Shown here piece after piece: positions 1-12,238 of a stretch of DNA of 64,000 bases. Both the position numbers and the translations under genes were made by a program. This DNA comes from Gammaproteobacteria bacterium (GTDB lineage Bacteria > Pseudomonadota > Gammaproteobacteria > Ga0077536). The notes below the pieces were generated by a model that worked only from the letters and a program-made list of their open reading frames with translations, searched no databases and was not told the DNA's origin. The DNA is taken from the NCBI GenBank assembly GCA_016209015.1, contig JACQWY010000016.1, positions 110,310 to 174,309 of the forward strand, written 5' to 3'. Positions within the stretch are counted from its first letter, which is position 1; every line of letters starts with the position of its first letter.

Positions 1-327
1 ATTGTGCGGCGCGATCTTCGGGCGCTCGGCCATGAGCGTCGCATCGACGTTGACGATGCGAAAGCCCGCGGTCACCACGAGCTCGCGGGTCTTGCGCAGG
101 AGTATCCGGCTGTCGATGCCCTCGAACGTCGCGCTCGTATCCGGAAAGTGCCGGCCGATGTCGCCGAGTGCGGCGGCGCCGAGCAGCGCATCGCAGATCG
201 CGTGCAGCAGCACGTCGCCGTCGGAGTGCGCGGCGAGGCTGCGCTCGAAGGGAATGGTCACGCCGCCGAGCACGACGTGATCGCCGTCGCGGAAACGATG
301 GGCGTCGATGCCCTGGCCTATGCGCAT
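1..327 (-). CDS. ispF: 2-C-methyl-D-erythritol 2,4-cyclodiphosphate synthase, 5' part (cut by window edge)
   Basis: IspF converts CDP-methylerythritol 2-phosphate to the 2,4-cyclodiphosphate with release of CMP in the non-mevalonate (MEP) isoprenoid pathway. The first 109 codons are present; the 3' end lies outside the window. The protein begins [12 protein letters not shown], which carries the metal-binding D-x-H motif (Asp8, His10). Further on are the conserved stretches [14 protein letters not shown] and FPDT. The start ATG lies two bases after the ispD stop codon, so the two genes are co-transcribed, as is usual for ispD-ispF. Identification is firm from these motifs and the neighbour. 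Confidence 0.95.
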   Translation of the reverse strand, partial: MRIGQGIDAHRFRDGDHVVLGGVTIPFERSLAAHSDGDVLLHAICDALLGAAALGDIGRHFPDTSATFEGIDSRILLRKTRELVVTAGFRIVNVDATLMAERPKIAPHN

Positions 328-329
328 GG

Positions 330-1037
330 TCAAGCCCTCTCCTGTGCGGCGAGGATGAGCTCCGCCATCGGCAGATCGTCCGGCCGCGTGATCTTGATGT
401 TGTCGGAATGTCCTTCGACGACGCGCGGCGTGCCGCCGACGAACTCGATGGCCTGCGCTTCGTCGGTGACGATGCGGCCCGCCGCGAGCGAGCTCTGCAG
501 CGCCTGCGCGAGTTGCCCCAGGCGGAACATCTGCGGCGTGAGCGCGTGCCAGAGCGAGGAGCGGTCCACCGTGGTTTCGATCGCCCCGTCGGCGGCGCAG
601 CGCTTGAGCGTATCGCGCACGGGCATCGCGAGGATGCCGCCCCAGGTCGTCGGCGTCAGCTCGTCGATCAATTTCTGCAGATCGGCGGCGCGCAGACAGG
701 GTCGCGCCGCGTCGTGCACGAGCACCCAGTCTTCAGCGCCGGCACGGGACGCGAGCGCGCCGAGCCCCGCGAGCACGGAGTGCACGCGCTCCGCACCGCC
801 GTCGGTCGAGAACACGCGCTCGTCGAAACGTTGCGAGATCTCGGCCCAGGTCTCGTCGCCGGGCGAGACCGCGACGACGATGCCCGCGATCGCCTCGTTT
901 GCCAGCAGGCGCTCGAGCGTGCATTCGAGCACGGTGTGCGCGCCGAGCGGCAGATACTGTTTCGGGATGTCCGAGCGCATGCGCGAGCCCTTGCCGGCGG
1001 CCGGCACGACCGCCCAATAACGCGGACGAACGTTCAT
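330..1037 (-). CDS. ispD: 2-C-methyl-D-erythritol 4-phosphate cytidylyltransferase
   Basis: IspD joins CTP and methylerythritol 4-phosphate to give CDP-methylerythritol in the MEP pathway. The 235-residue protein has the usual family length. It opens with the nucleotide-binding loop PAAGKGSRM (residues 12-20) followed by PKQY (25-28), and later has VHDAARPCL, all hallmarks of IspD. The gene overlaps the end of ftsB by four bases (ATGA type) and is followed directly by ispF, so ftsB-ispD-ispF form one translationally coupled unit, an arrangement common in gammaproteobacteria. Confidence 0.96.
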   Translation of the reverse strand: MNVRPRYWAVVPAAGKGSRMRSDIPKQYLPLGAHTVLECTLERLLANEAIAGIVVAVSPGDETWAEISQRFDERVFSTDGGAERVHSVLAGLGALASRAGAEDWVLVHDAARPCLRAADLQKLIDELTPTTWGGILAMPVRDTLKRCAADGAIETTVDRSSLWHALTPQMFRLGQLAQALQSSLAAGRIVTDEAQAIEFVGGTPRVVEGHSDNIKITRPDDLPMAELILAAQERA

Positions 1038-1360
1038 GGGGATTTACCCGGAGTCTGCGCCGGCGGTGTCGCATTCGCGAGGCCCGGCGCCTGATCCATG
1101 ATCTGAAAAAAGACCTCGCCTTCCTTCACCATGCCCATCTCGCTGCGTGCGAGCTCCTCGATTGCATCGAGGCCCTGCTTGAGATCCATCACCTCGGCTT
1201 CGAGACCCTGGTTGCGCGCCTTCAAGGCTTCGTTCTCCGCGATCTGCGCCGCGACGGCCTCCTCGAGACGGGCCACGTCGCGCGCGCCGCCCTTGCCGAG
1301 CCACAACGTGTACTGCACGCCGAGGAACAAGAGCGCCAGTGCCCAGGTGAGGAGGCGCAT
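1034..1360 (-). CDS. ftsB: cell division protein FtsB
   Basis: FtsB is a small bitopic inner-membrane protein of the divisome that pairs with FtsL and FtsQ. The 108-residue product has one N-terminal membrane segment (about residues 3-20, LLTWALALLFLGVQYTLW). A coiled coil of E/A/L-rich heptads follows (about residues 28-72), then the periplasmic ARSEMGMVKEGEVFFQI region typical of FtsB. The proline/threonine-rich last ~15 residues extend beyond the common core. It sits between eno and ispD, its usual place, and overlaps ispD by 4 bp. Confidence 0.93.
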   Translation of the reverse strand: MRLLTWALALLFLGVQYTLWLGKGGARDVARLEEAVAAQIAENEALKARNQGLEAEVMDLKQGLDAIEELARSEMGMVKEGEVFFQIMDQAPGLANATPPAQTPGKSP

Positions 1361-1442
1361 GCGTCAGCAGGAAAGCCGGGCGCGGAGACGGGCGGTCACG
1401 CCGTCCGTCTCCGCGCCGCGTGGTGGTGGCGGGCCGCCTGCC

Positions 1443-5239
<3,797 letters not shown>

Positions 5240-5666
5240 CTATCGATTGGTTTGAGGCGCGCGTCTGCTCACGGGTGGCCGCTCCGCGCCGCTGCCGCCG
5301 CGCGACCAGAAAACTACCAGAACGGCCCCTTTTTCTCAATGGGAAACTGGCCGAGAGCGGGCGCCCCGCACCGCTTCCTGACACCGCCGACGGCCGCTGT
5401 GGACGGCCACCGTCGGGACTTGACGAACGCGCGATCCGGCTCTCGCGCAGGGGCCCGCTCGTCCGCGTCGGGATGCTGCCTGGCGTGCCACCGGGTGCGC
5501 GAAGAACGCCGGTGCGCTTCCCTCGCCGCGCGACGCCACGGCCGGCTCCGTTCGCGCTCCCGCGATGCGCGCCCACGCCTTCGAGCGATCGATGCGCAAT
5601 CCCTTGCGGTGCGACAGCCATACGCGTCCGCATGCGAGTACGGCTGCGCATTCTAGCGGTGCGACG

Positions 5667-5680
5667 ATACGCGATCGTAT
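5667..5680. promoter_or_regulatory. 14-bp inverted repeat ATACG-N4-CGTAT upstream of ftfL
   Basis: The sequence ATACGCGATCGTAT has perfect 5-bp arms around four central bases. The same arms and nearly the same centre (ATACGCAATCGTAT) recur at 17877-17890 upstream of sgaA, the other divergent end of the one-carbon locus. I infer an operator for a dimeric helix-turn-helix regulator of serine-cycle genes. The regulator is not identified and no regulator gene is seen in the cluster. Confidence 0.5.
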
Positions 5681-5714
5681 GTGAACGCTGCGTGCGCGAA
5701 CCTTCGATTCGTAC

Positions 5715-5732
5715 GTTTTTCGGCCGAAAAAC
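5715..5732. promoter_or_regulatory. perfect 18-bp palindrome upstream of ftfL
   Basis: GTTTTTCGGCCGAAAAAC is its own reverse complement. It lies 34 bp beyond the ATACG inverted repeat and 183 bp before the ftfL start. It is not followed by a T-run beyond its own arms, so a factor-independent terminator is unlikely. A related interrupted palindrome (arms GTTTTCGCA and TGCGAAAAC) lies upstream of sgaA at 17900-17922. Probably a protein-binding site; function is inferred only. Confidence 0.4.
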
Positions 5733-5915
5733 CCGCATTCCGCGCGTGCAATGGATCACTTGCTTGATGCTAGAATGCGCCACCACATGGCGCACGAGCG
5801 CCACTCTCGAAGCGCAGCGCGCGAAGAACACATCGGCCCGCGAGATGTACGCAGCGCAAGGCATCGGCGCTGTATGCCCGATTTTTCAGTTCTTACCTGT
5901 CAGGGAGCAATGCCA

Positions 5916-7586
5916 ATGTCCGACATCGAGATCGCCCAGAAGGCGAACAAGAAGCGCATCCTCGAACTCGCGTCCGCACGTTACGGCATCGACGCCGAAC
6001 ATCTCGAGCCCTACGGCCACTACAAGGCGAAGCTGTCGCTGGAATACATCGACAGTCTGCAGAGCCGTTCCGACGGTCAGCTCGTGCTCGTCACCGCGAT
6101 CAGCCCCACGCCGGCCGGCGAAGGCAAAACGACGACGACGGTCGGACTCGGCGATGCGCTGAACCGCATCGGCAAGCGCGCGATCATCTGCCTGCGCGAG
6201 CCTTCGCTCGGACCCTGCTTCGGTGTGAAGGGCGGCGCGGCCGGCGGCGGTTATGCGCAGGTCGTGCCGATGGAAGACATCAACCTGCATTTCACCGGCG
6301 ACTTCCACGCGATCGGCGCTGCGCACAACCTGCTCTCGGCGATGATCGACAACCACATCAACCATGGCAACGCGCTCGGCATCGATCCGCGGCTCATCGC
6401 CTGGAAGCGCGTCGTCGACATGAACGATCGCGCGCTGCGCAAGATCGTGCTGGGCCTCGGCGGTACGGCGAACGGCTACGTCCGCGAGGAGGGCTACGAC
6501 ATCACAGTCGCCTCCGAGGTGATGGCAATCTTCTGCCTGGCGACCTCGCTCCACGATCTGCGCGATCGCCTCGGCAACATCGTCGTCGCCTACACGACCG
6601 ATCGCAAACCCGTGCGGGCGCGCGATCTCAAGGCGCACGGCGCGATGGCCGCGCTGCTCAAGGATGCGATCAAACCGAACGTCGTCCAGACCCTGGAGAA
6701 CAATCTCGCGTTCGTCCACGGCGGCCCGTTCGCGAACATTGCGCACGGCTGCAACAGCGTCACGGCGACGAAGACCGCGCTCAAGCTCGCCGACTACGTC
6801 ATCACCGAAGCGGGCTTCGGCGCGGATCTCGGAGCGGAGAAGTTCGTCGACATCAAATGCCGCATGGCCGGGCTCGCGCCGAAGGCCGCGGTGCTCGTCG
6901 CGACGATCCGCGCGCTCAAGTACCACGGCGGCGTGAAGAAGGACCAGTTGAACAAGGAGAACCTGGAAGCGCTGACGCGCGGCCTCACGAACCTCGATCG
7001 CCATGTCCACAACATCACGGAGAACTACGGGCTGCCCTGCGTGGTATGCGTCAACCATTTCACGCACGATACCGACTCGGAGATTGCGCTCCTGAAAGAG
7101 CACGTGACTCGCATTGGCGGCACGGCCGTCGTCGCCCGCCACTGGGCCGAAGGCGGGGCGGGTGCCGAGGAGCTCGCGCGCGCGGTGGTCGCGGCGATCG
7201 AACACAACAGCGGCACCCATCGCTACGTCTACTCGGACGAGGACAGTCTGTGGGACAAGCTCAATCGCATCGCGACCCGCATCTACGGCGCGAACGAGAT
7301 TACGGCAAGTGCCAGAGTCCGCGCCCAGCTCGCGGAGTGGGATCAGGACTACCGACACTTCCCCGTGTGCATGGCGAAGACCCAGATGTCGTTCTCGACG
7401 GATCCGAACGCGCTTGGCGCGCCGAGCGGACACAGCGTCGAAATCCGCGAGGTGCGCCTCGCTGCGGGAGCGGGCTTCGTGGTCGCGATCGCGGGTGACA
7501 TGATGACGATGCCCGGTCTCCCCAAGGTGCCCGCCGCCGAGAACATCGACGTCGACGCCGCAGGCAACATCACGGGTCTGTTCTGA
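5916..7586 (+). CDS. ftfL: formate-tetrahydrofolate ligase
   Basis: FtfL (also called Fhs) makes 10-formyl-tetrahydrofolate from formate, tetrahydrofolate and ATP. It is the entry point of formate carbon into the serine cycle of methylotrophs. I chose the ATG at 5916 ([15 protein letters not shown]) because AGGGAG lies 8 bases upstream and the resulting 556 residues match the family; the frame stays open further upstream. Motifs seen are the P-loop [10 protein letters not shown], the [24 protein letters not shown] region, [22 protein letters not shown] and the C-terminal [10 protein letters not shown]. It points away from the sgaA-mclA-mtkAB-hprA genes but shares an upstream motif with sgaA. 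Confidence 0.96.
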   Translation: MSDIEIAQKANKKRILELASARYGIDAEHLEPYGHYKAKLSLEYIDSLQSRSDGQLVLVTAISPTPAGEGKTTTTVGLGDALNRIGKRAIICLREPSLGPCFGVKGGAAGGGYAQVVPMEDINLHFTGDFHAIGAAHNLLSAMIDNHINHGNALGIDPRLIAWKRVVDMNDRALRKIVLGLGGTANGYVREEGYDITVASEVMAIFCLATSLHDLRDRLGNIVVAYTTDRKPVRARDLKAHGAMAALLKDAIKPNVVQTLENNLAFVHGGPFANIAHGCNSVTATKTALKLADYVITEAGFGADLGAEKFVDIKCRMAGLAPKAAVLVATIRALKYHGGVKKDQLNKENLEALTRGLTNLDRHVHNITENYGLPCVVCVNHFTHDTDSEIALLKEHVTRIGGTAVVARHWAEGGAGAEELARAVVAAIEHNSGTHRYVYSDEDSLWDKLNRIATRIYGANEITASARVRAQLAEWDQDYRHFPVCMAKTQMSFSTDPNALGAPSGHSVEIREVRLAAGAGFVVAIAGDMMTMPGLPKVPAAENIDVDAAGNITGLF

Positions 7587-7608
7587 GATCGGCCGACCGG
7601 TCGCGGCG

Positions 7609-7626
7609 ACGCCGGGGCCGGCGTTT
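7609..7626. terminator. hairpin between convergent ftfL and A1S_2505-like gene
   Basis: A GC-rich stem of 7 bp (ACGCCGG paired with CCGGCGT, two-base loop) is followed by TTT on the plus strand, 23 bp after the ftfL stop. The T-run is short, so this is only a candidate terminator serving one or both convergent genes. Confidence 0.4.
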
Positions 7627-7632
7627 CGATTC

Positions 7633-8433
7633 CTAACGGCGGCTGGCGCGCGTCCCGCACTCCAGCTCGTCGACGGGCAGCCCCCCCCGCATCGCGTAGG
7701 ACAGCATGCGGATCTGGTGCGGCTCGACCGTCTGGTCGAGCTCGGCGATGCACAGGAAGTGCGAGGCGTACCAGATGGCATCGATCTCGCAGGCGATGTC
7801 GGCATCGTCGCCGTAATAGTCGGGATCCGGCGTGACGTTGTGGAAGCCGAGCTTCAGACGCGCGGCCTCGGCGCGCAGCAGCGGCGCGGCGCGGGAGATT
7901 CCGACCGCCACGATCTCGACCTGCGAGGCATTCCAGAGCGGCGCATTCAGCGCCAGGTATCGATCGAAATTCGCCTGGATTTCCGGCCGGCAGAGTTTCA
8001 GCGCAGGATCATGAATCAGGAGCCGCACCGGCGCCTGCGGATCGAGCGTCCGCCGCCACACCCCGGATAGTTCCACGTTCTTCGGCGCGCGCTTGAACAG
8101 CGGCGCAATTTCCGCGTCCGTGTAAGCCGTGGATTCGCAGGCGAAGCGCGCGACGCGATAGCGCCGGTCGGGATGCTTGTCGGCCTGCTGCATGAACGTT
8201 GCGACGTAATTGCGGATGACCTGCAGCGGCAGAGTCTGCAGGTGGCTGTCACGATACGGGATCGCGTAGGCGTTGCCGTTGTAGGCGTTCCACTTGCCTT
8301 CCGCCGCGCCATGGAAGCGCACCGCGAGCGACGCGCTGGCATCATCGTGCCGACCGCTCAGATTGGAGCCGTAGACGAAGCACGGCTCGTGCGTCGTGCC
8401 GAAATCGGGTCTTACGTGGACTCGAGCAACCAT
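7633..8433 (-). CDS. A1S_2505-like protein, copy 1
   Basis: Protein of 266 residues with no enzymatic assignment. The first ~150 residues match what I know of the A1S_2505 family, mostly described as phage non-structural proteins. They show FVYGSNLSGRHDD near residue 19, AYAIPYRDSHLQTLPLQVI, ARFACE and APLFKRAPKNVELSGVWR. A further ~110 residues follow (VRLLIHDP to RGGLPVDEL) whose fold I cannot name. The next gene upstream encodes a paralogue alignable along its whole length, so the extra region belongs to the gene. Both are on the minus strand, 44 bp apart, at the end of the one-carbon gene run. No signal peptide or membrane segment is visible. Function unknown. Confidence 0.75.
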   Translation of the reverse strand: MVARVHVRPDFGTTHEPCFVYGSNLSGRHDDASASLAVRFHGAAEGKWNAYNGNAYAIPYRDSHLQTLPLQVIRNYVATFMQQADKHPDRRYRVARFACESTAYTDAEIAPLFKRAPKNVELSGVWRRTLDPQAPVRLLIHDPALKLCRPEIQANFDRYLALNAPLWNASQVEIVAVGISRAAPLLRAEAARLKLGFHNVTPDPDYYGDDADIACEIDAIWYASHFLCIAELDQTVEPHQIRMLSYAMRGGLPVDELECGTRASRR

Positions 8434-8477
8434 GGGCTTCTACTCCAATCGAGGGCGTCGGCGATCACTGACGCCGT

Positions 8478-9251
8478 TCAACCAATGAGCTCGTCGACGA
8501 CGAGACCGCCGCGCCGCGCACTGCCCAGCACCCGCATGTGCTCCGGCCTGCCGGTGTTCTCGACTTCGAAGAGGTCGACGAGATGTGTCGCATACCAGAC
8601 GGCCTTGCGTTCACATGTCAGCGCCGCGTCGTCGCCGTAGAACGACGTGTTCTGTCCGATGACGCGATGCCGACGGTTCAGCCGGCGCGCGAACTGCGCG
8701 GTCGCGCCGATGCCGGGCAGCGATCCGATACTCACGAATTCGACTTGGGCGGATCCACACTGCGCCGCCTTCCCGGCGAGGAAACGCTCCATGAGCGTCT
8801 GGCGCGACGGCTCGGTGAGCGCTTCACCCGGATCGAAGACCAGCAGACGCACTGCACGGCGCGGATCGAGCGTGCGCAGCCATACACCGGGGAGCTGGCA
8901 GTTCTCGGGCGCATGCCGCCACAAATCGGACATCTGCACGTCCGTGTATTCTCCGGGCTCACAGGCGAAGCGCGTGATCTGGAACTGCAGGGCGGGCTTC
9001 TTGGCGATGTACTCGCAACATATGCTCACGTAATTGCCGATCACGTCGAGGGGCAGGAGGCGCATCTTGCTGTCGAGATAGGGCACCGCATAGCAATTGC
9101 CGGCGGGCCCGTTCCACTTGCCGGCTGCGCCACCGTGGAAACGCGCTGCGACAGCGGCAGGCCCCTCGTTGTGATCACCGGCGATATTCGCGCCGAAGAC
9201 GAAAACGGGCTCTTGCCCGGCGGCAAGGCGGGAAGGCGTCGAGACACTCAT
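8478..9251 (-). CDS. A1S_2505-like protein, copy 2
   Basis: A 257-residue paralogue of the next gene downstream. The start MSVSTPSRL is chosen because a GGAGGA lies about 12 bases upstream and the Arg/Pro-rich extension further upstream looks non-coding. Conserved with copy 1: FVFGANIAGDHNEG, FHGGAAGKWN, YAVPYLDSKMRLLPLDVIGNY, TRFACEPGEYTD, APENCQLPGVWLRTLDP, VRLLVFDP, FYGDDAALTCE..AVWYATH and the closing RRGGLVVDEL. The sequences have diverged clearly while keeping the same frame and length, which points to an old tandem duplication with both copies retained. No function can be assigned; the pair may be two subunits or differently specialised copies. Confidence 0.75.
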   Translation of the reverse strand: MSVSTPSRLAAGQEPVFVFGANIAGDHNEGPAAVAARFHGGAAGKWNGPAGNCYAVPYLDSKMRLLPLDVIGNYVSICCEYIAKKPALQFQITRFACEPGEYTDVQMSDLWRHAPENCQLPGVWLRTLDPRRAVRLLVFDPGEALTEPSRQTLMERFLAGKAAQCGSAQVEFVSIGSLPGIGATAQFARRLNRRHRVIGQNTSFYGDDAALTCERKAVWYATHLVDLFEVENTGRPEHMRVLGSARRGGLVVDELIG

Positions 9252-9438
9252 CGGATCCGGGGTCCTCCAGCGGCTGCACGGGCCTCGCGCGCAGGCGGGC
9301 CGGTGCCGGTTTTTTCCTTGTGCTGGACATATCGGCGGCGGGCTGTGGGGCTTTCGGCGGGGCGGAAGGCGAGGTCTGCGCCTGGGGCGCAAAACATGAC
9401 TTCGGTCACAGAACGACGGGCGACGAGCCCGCGTCGCG

Positions 9439-10140
9439 TCACTGTCCGGGGTCGAGCTCGATGCTTCCCGAGACCGTGACGGAGAGGGTTTGCGTGCCGG
9501 CCTCGATCGGCGGTGGGGCCGCCGCGATCCGGTCGGCGGCCATCGCCGCCCGCGCGGCGAACATCAGCGGCGGCTGGGCTCCGCCGGCCGTCGAGACCGA
9601 GATGCGGCCGAGACGGTAACCGTGCCGTCCGAACGCGCCGGCGACCTGCGCCGCACGCGCCTGGAAACGGGCGATGGCTTCCGTCGTGAGCGCCTCCTCG
9701 GCCGCGTTGCGGGCCGTCGTGGAAATGGCGAAGCTCAAGGATTCGACGGCGGTCCGCTCCTGGAGCACGCCGAGCAACTCGCTGATCGCCTTCGCGTCGT
9801 GCCCTTCGAGACGCAGCGACTGACGCGCGCGCCAGGCGGTGATGCGCCGATCGTCGTAGACCGGGTTCGTATAGTACTGCTGGGTCCGCGCCGTCACGCC
9901 GACGGACTGCTTCATCTGCTCCAGCGCCCAGGCGATCGCGGCGTTGACTTTCGCGGCGACATCGGCCTGCTTCGGACCGTCGGCCTCGGCGTAGACGCTC
10001 GCAACGAGCGTGTCGTTCGGCAGCTCGCGCTCGGCACTCGCGGAGATTTCGATTTCGTCGTGAGGACGGGCCTCCCCGGCACCGGCGCCCAGCGCGACGA
10101 GCGCCAGGCCCGCGATGGCCCCCGTCATGGCATTCGTCAT
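9439..10140 (-). CDS. SIMPL (DUF541) domain periplasmic protein
   Basis: A 233-residue protein. The N-terminus (MTNAMTGAIAGLALVALGAGAGEARPHDE) is a clear signal peptide with a likely cut after Gly-Glu-Ala. The rest is a SIMPL/DUF541 domain: EIEISASAERELPNDT, VYAEADGP, the TQQYYTNPVYDD stretch, WRARQSLRLEG, and a C-terminal TLSVTVSGSIEL strand. Proteins of this family are periplasmic or outer-membrane associated and poorly understood (the E. coli member YggE is linked to oxidative stress). Its ATG overlaps the stop of the upstream PLP decarboxylase gene by 4 bp, so the two are translationally coupled. Confidence 0.85.
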   Translation of the reverse strand: MTNAMTGAIAGLALVALGAGAGEARPHDEIEISASAERELPNDTLVASVYAEADGPKQADVAAKVNAAIAWALEQMKQSVGVTARTQQYYTNPVYDDRRITAWRARQSLRLEGHDAKAISELLGVLQERTAVESLSFAISTTARNAAEEALTTEAIARFQARAAQVAGAFGRHGYRLGRISVSTAGGAQPPLMFAARAAMAADRIAAAPPPIEAGTQTLSVTVSGSIELDPGQ

Positions 10141-11600
10141 GGCGATACTCCCTGATTCAGCGCGGCGGCCGCGGCCGCGATTTCCTGCCACGCGGTCTCG
10201 ACGTGGCCCGCCGCGACGTGGGTCTGACCGATGCAGAGCCGCAACGTATGGCGCTCCTCCACGACGGTATGCGAGAGATACATGCGGCCGCCTGCATTGA
10301 GCCGGGCCAGCAGTGCCCGGCTCGCTTCGTCGCCCCGGCGGTGACGGAAGCAGACGAGATTCAGGCTCACCGGGACGGCGAGCTCGAGATGCGGATCCGC
10401 CGCGATGCGCGCGCCGAGCTCCGCCGCGAGCGCGATGTGACGGCGCAGATGATGACGCAGCCCTGCCGCGCCGTAGTGGCGGATCACGAACCAGAGCTTC
10501 AAGGCCCGGAAGCGCCTGCCGAGCGGAATCTGCCAGTCGCGGTAGTCGATGATGCCGCCGCTCTCGGATGCCGCATTGCGCAGGTATTCGGGCGTGATGC
10601 TCAGCGCGTCCGTCAGCGCCTTGCGATCGGCGACGAAGAACGCGCTGCAGTCGAAATTCGTGAACAGCCACTTATGCGGATTGAAGCAATAGCTGTCCGC
10701 GAGCTCCAGCCCGTCGAAAAGCACACGGTGCTCGGGACAAACCGCCGCGGAGCCGGCCATCGCGGCATCGACGTGCAGCCACAGCCCTTCGCGCGCGCAG
10801 ATCTCGCCGATCGCCCGCAGCGGATCCGCGGCGAGCGTCGACGTCGTGCCGACGGTCGCGCAGACGAAGAAGGGCTTGCGGCCCGCGGCGCGATCGGCGG
10901 CGATCGCAGCCGCCAGCGCCTGCGGATCCATGGCGAAGCGTTCGTCGACGGAAATCTTGCGCAGGTTCGCGCGGCCGATGCCCGCGACGGCGATGCCCTT
11001 GTCGAGCGAGGAATGGGTCTGCGTCGAGCCGTAGGCGACGAGCCCGCCGCGGCCGCCGTGCGTGTTCGATTCGAAGCGGGTGGCTCGTTCGCGCGCCGCG
11101 AGCAGCGCGCAGAGCACCGCACTCGACGCGGAGTCCTGCAGCACGCCGCCGCCCGCCCCGCGGGAGCGGAATTTCTCCGGCAACGCCATGAGATCGACGA
11201 GCCAGTCGAGCATGTGGGTCTCGAGCTCGGTACAGGCGGGGCTCGTCGCCCACAACATGCCCTGCACGCCGAGGCCGGCCGAGAGCAGCTCGCCGAGTAT
11301 CGAGGGCCCCGAGGTGTTCGCCGGGAAATAGGCGAAGAAAGCCGGCGCTTGCCAGTGCGTGATGCCGGGCAGCACGAGCTCGTCGACGTCGCGCAACCAC
11401 GCATCGAAGCCTTCGTCGCCGTGCTCGGGTGGCGAGGCCGGCAGCGCCGCACGCAGCGCTCCCGGTTCGACCTGCGACTGCACCGGGAGCGTCGCGACGC
11501 GCTCGCGGTAGTCCGCGATCCAGTCGACGAGCGTGTGACCGGCGCGCCGGAATTCGTCGGGACTCATATGGAAATCATCGTCGTGCTTCATCGGCGCCAT
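10137..11600 (-). CDS. PLP-dependent group II amino acid decarboxylase (aromatic-L-amino-acid type)
   Basis: A 487-residue pyridoxal-phosphate enzyme of the aromatic-amino-acid/tyrosine decarboxylase family. Visible are THWQAPAFFAYFPANTSGPSILGELLSAGLGVQGMLWATSPACTELE (given here as a run of family motifs at about residues 80-130), SSLDKGIAVAGIG, the WLHVDAAMAGSAAVCPE cofactor region, and SYCFNPHKW with the Schiff-base lysine at about residue 310. The substrate cannot be told from sequence; tryptophan, tyrosine, DOPA or phenylalanine are all possible. It sits 46 bp after the peroxiredoxin gene and is coupled to the SIMPL gene. A connection to one-carbon metabolism is not obvious. Confidence 0.85.
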   Translation of the reverse strand: MAPMKHDDDFHMSPDEFRRAGHTLVDWIADYRERVATLPVQSQVEPGALRAALPASPPEHGDEGFDAWLRDVDELVLPGITHWQAPAFFAYFPANTSGPSILGELLSAGLGVQGMLWATSPACTELETHMLDWLVDLMALPEKFRSRGAGGGVLQDSASSAVLCALLAARERATRFESNTHGGRGGLVAYGSTQTHSSLDKGIAVAGIGRANLRKISVDERFAMDPQALAAAIAADRAAGRKPFFVCATVGTTSTLAADPLRAIGEICAREGLWLHVDAAMAGSAAVCPEHRVLFDGLELADSYCFNPHKWLFTNFDCSAFFVADRKALTDALSITPEYLRNAASESGGIIDYRDWQIPLGRRFRALKLWFVIRHYGAAGLRHHLRRHIALAAELGARIAADPHLELAVPVSLNLVCFRHRRGDEASRALLARLNAGGRMYLSHTVVEERHTLRLCIGQTHVAAGHVETAWQEIAAAAAALNQGVSP

Positions 11601-11646
11601 CCGGGGCTGGGAAGGCGCCGCCGGGTCGGCCGGCGGCGCGGCAGGA

Positions 11647-12126
11647 TCAGAGATTAGCGAGCACGTTCTGCGCGGCGCTCACCTTGAACTCGCCCGGCGC
11701 CTCGATGAACAAGTTCTTCACGACGCCGTGGTCGACGACCAGCGCGAAGCGCTGGCCGCGCGTGCCCATGCCATAGCCCGTCGCATCGAGCTCGAGGCCG
11801 AGCGCCTTCGTGTACGTGCAATTGCCGTCCGCGAGCATCAGCACCTTGCCGTCCGCGCCCGCGTGCTTGGCCCAGGCGCCCATCACGAACGCATCGTTGA
11901 CCGCGAGGCAGGCGATTGCGTCCACGCCCTTCGCCTTGATCTGATCCGCGAGCTCGATGAAGCCCGGGAGATGCTTCGCGGAGCACGTCGGCGTGAACGC
12001 GCCGGGCACGGAGAACAACACCACTTTCTTGCCGCCGAAGAGCTCGTCCGCCTCGAGCTTGCCCGGGCCCTGCTCCGTCATGATGCCGAAGCTGCCCGCG
12101 GGCATCTTGTCGCCGATTTTGATCAT
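11647..12126 (-). CDS. peroxiredoxin (Prx5-type)
   Basis: A 159-residue thiol peroxidase of the redoxin/Prx5 family that reduces hydrogen peroxide and organic hydroperoxides. The start MIKIGDKMPAGSFG gives the normal short length. The peroxidatic cysteine is Cys48 in VPGAFTPTCSAKHLPGF. Further cysteines occur at Cys73 and in DGNCTYTK, either of which might act as a resolving residue. The C-terminal domain ends FIEAPGEFKVSAAQNVLANL. It lies between hprA and the decarboxylase gene on the same strand. Serine-cycle flux does not itself require it, so the grouping may simply be protection of a shared operon's products. Confidence 0.9.
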   Translation of the reverse strand: MIKIGDKMPAGSFGIMTEQGPGKLEADELFGGKKVVLFSVPGAFTPTCSAKHLPGFIELADQIKAKGVDAIACLAVNDAFVMGAWAKHAGADGKVLMLADGNCTYTKALGLELDATGYGMGTRGQRFALVVDHGVVKNLFIEAPGEFKVSAAQNVLANL

Positions 12127-12238
12127 GTCCGCTGTCCTCCGAGTCTGGGTGGGGTGAAGCTGGGAGCATTCTGCCATCGGGGCGGGTGCGGCGGTAGCGC
12201 GCCGCCAAACCCCGCCCGCCGCGCGGAAATGTGCGCGC

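Noticed and set aside
5620..5633. A third full ATACG-N4-CGTAT operator
   Set aside because: The right arm reads CGCAT, so it is only a degenerate half; mentioned as part of the repeat, not counted as a site.
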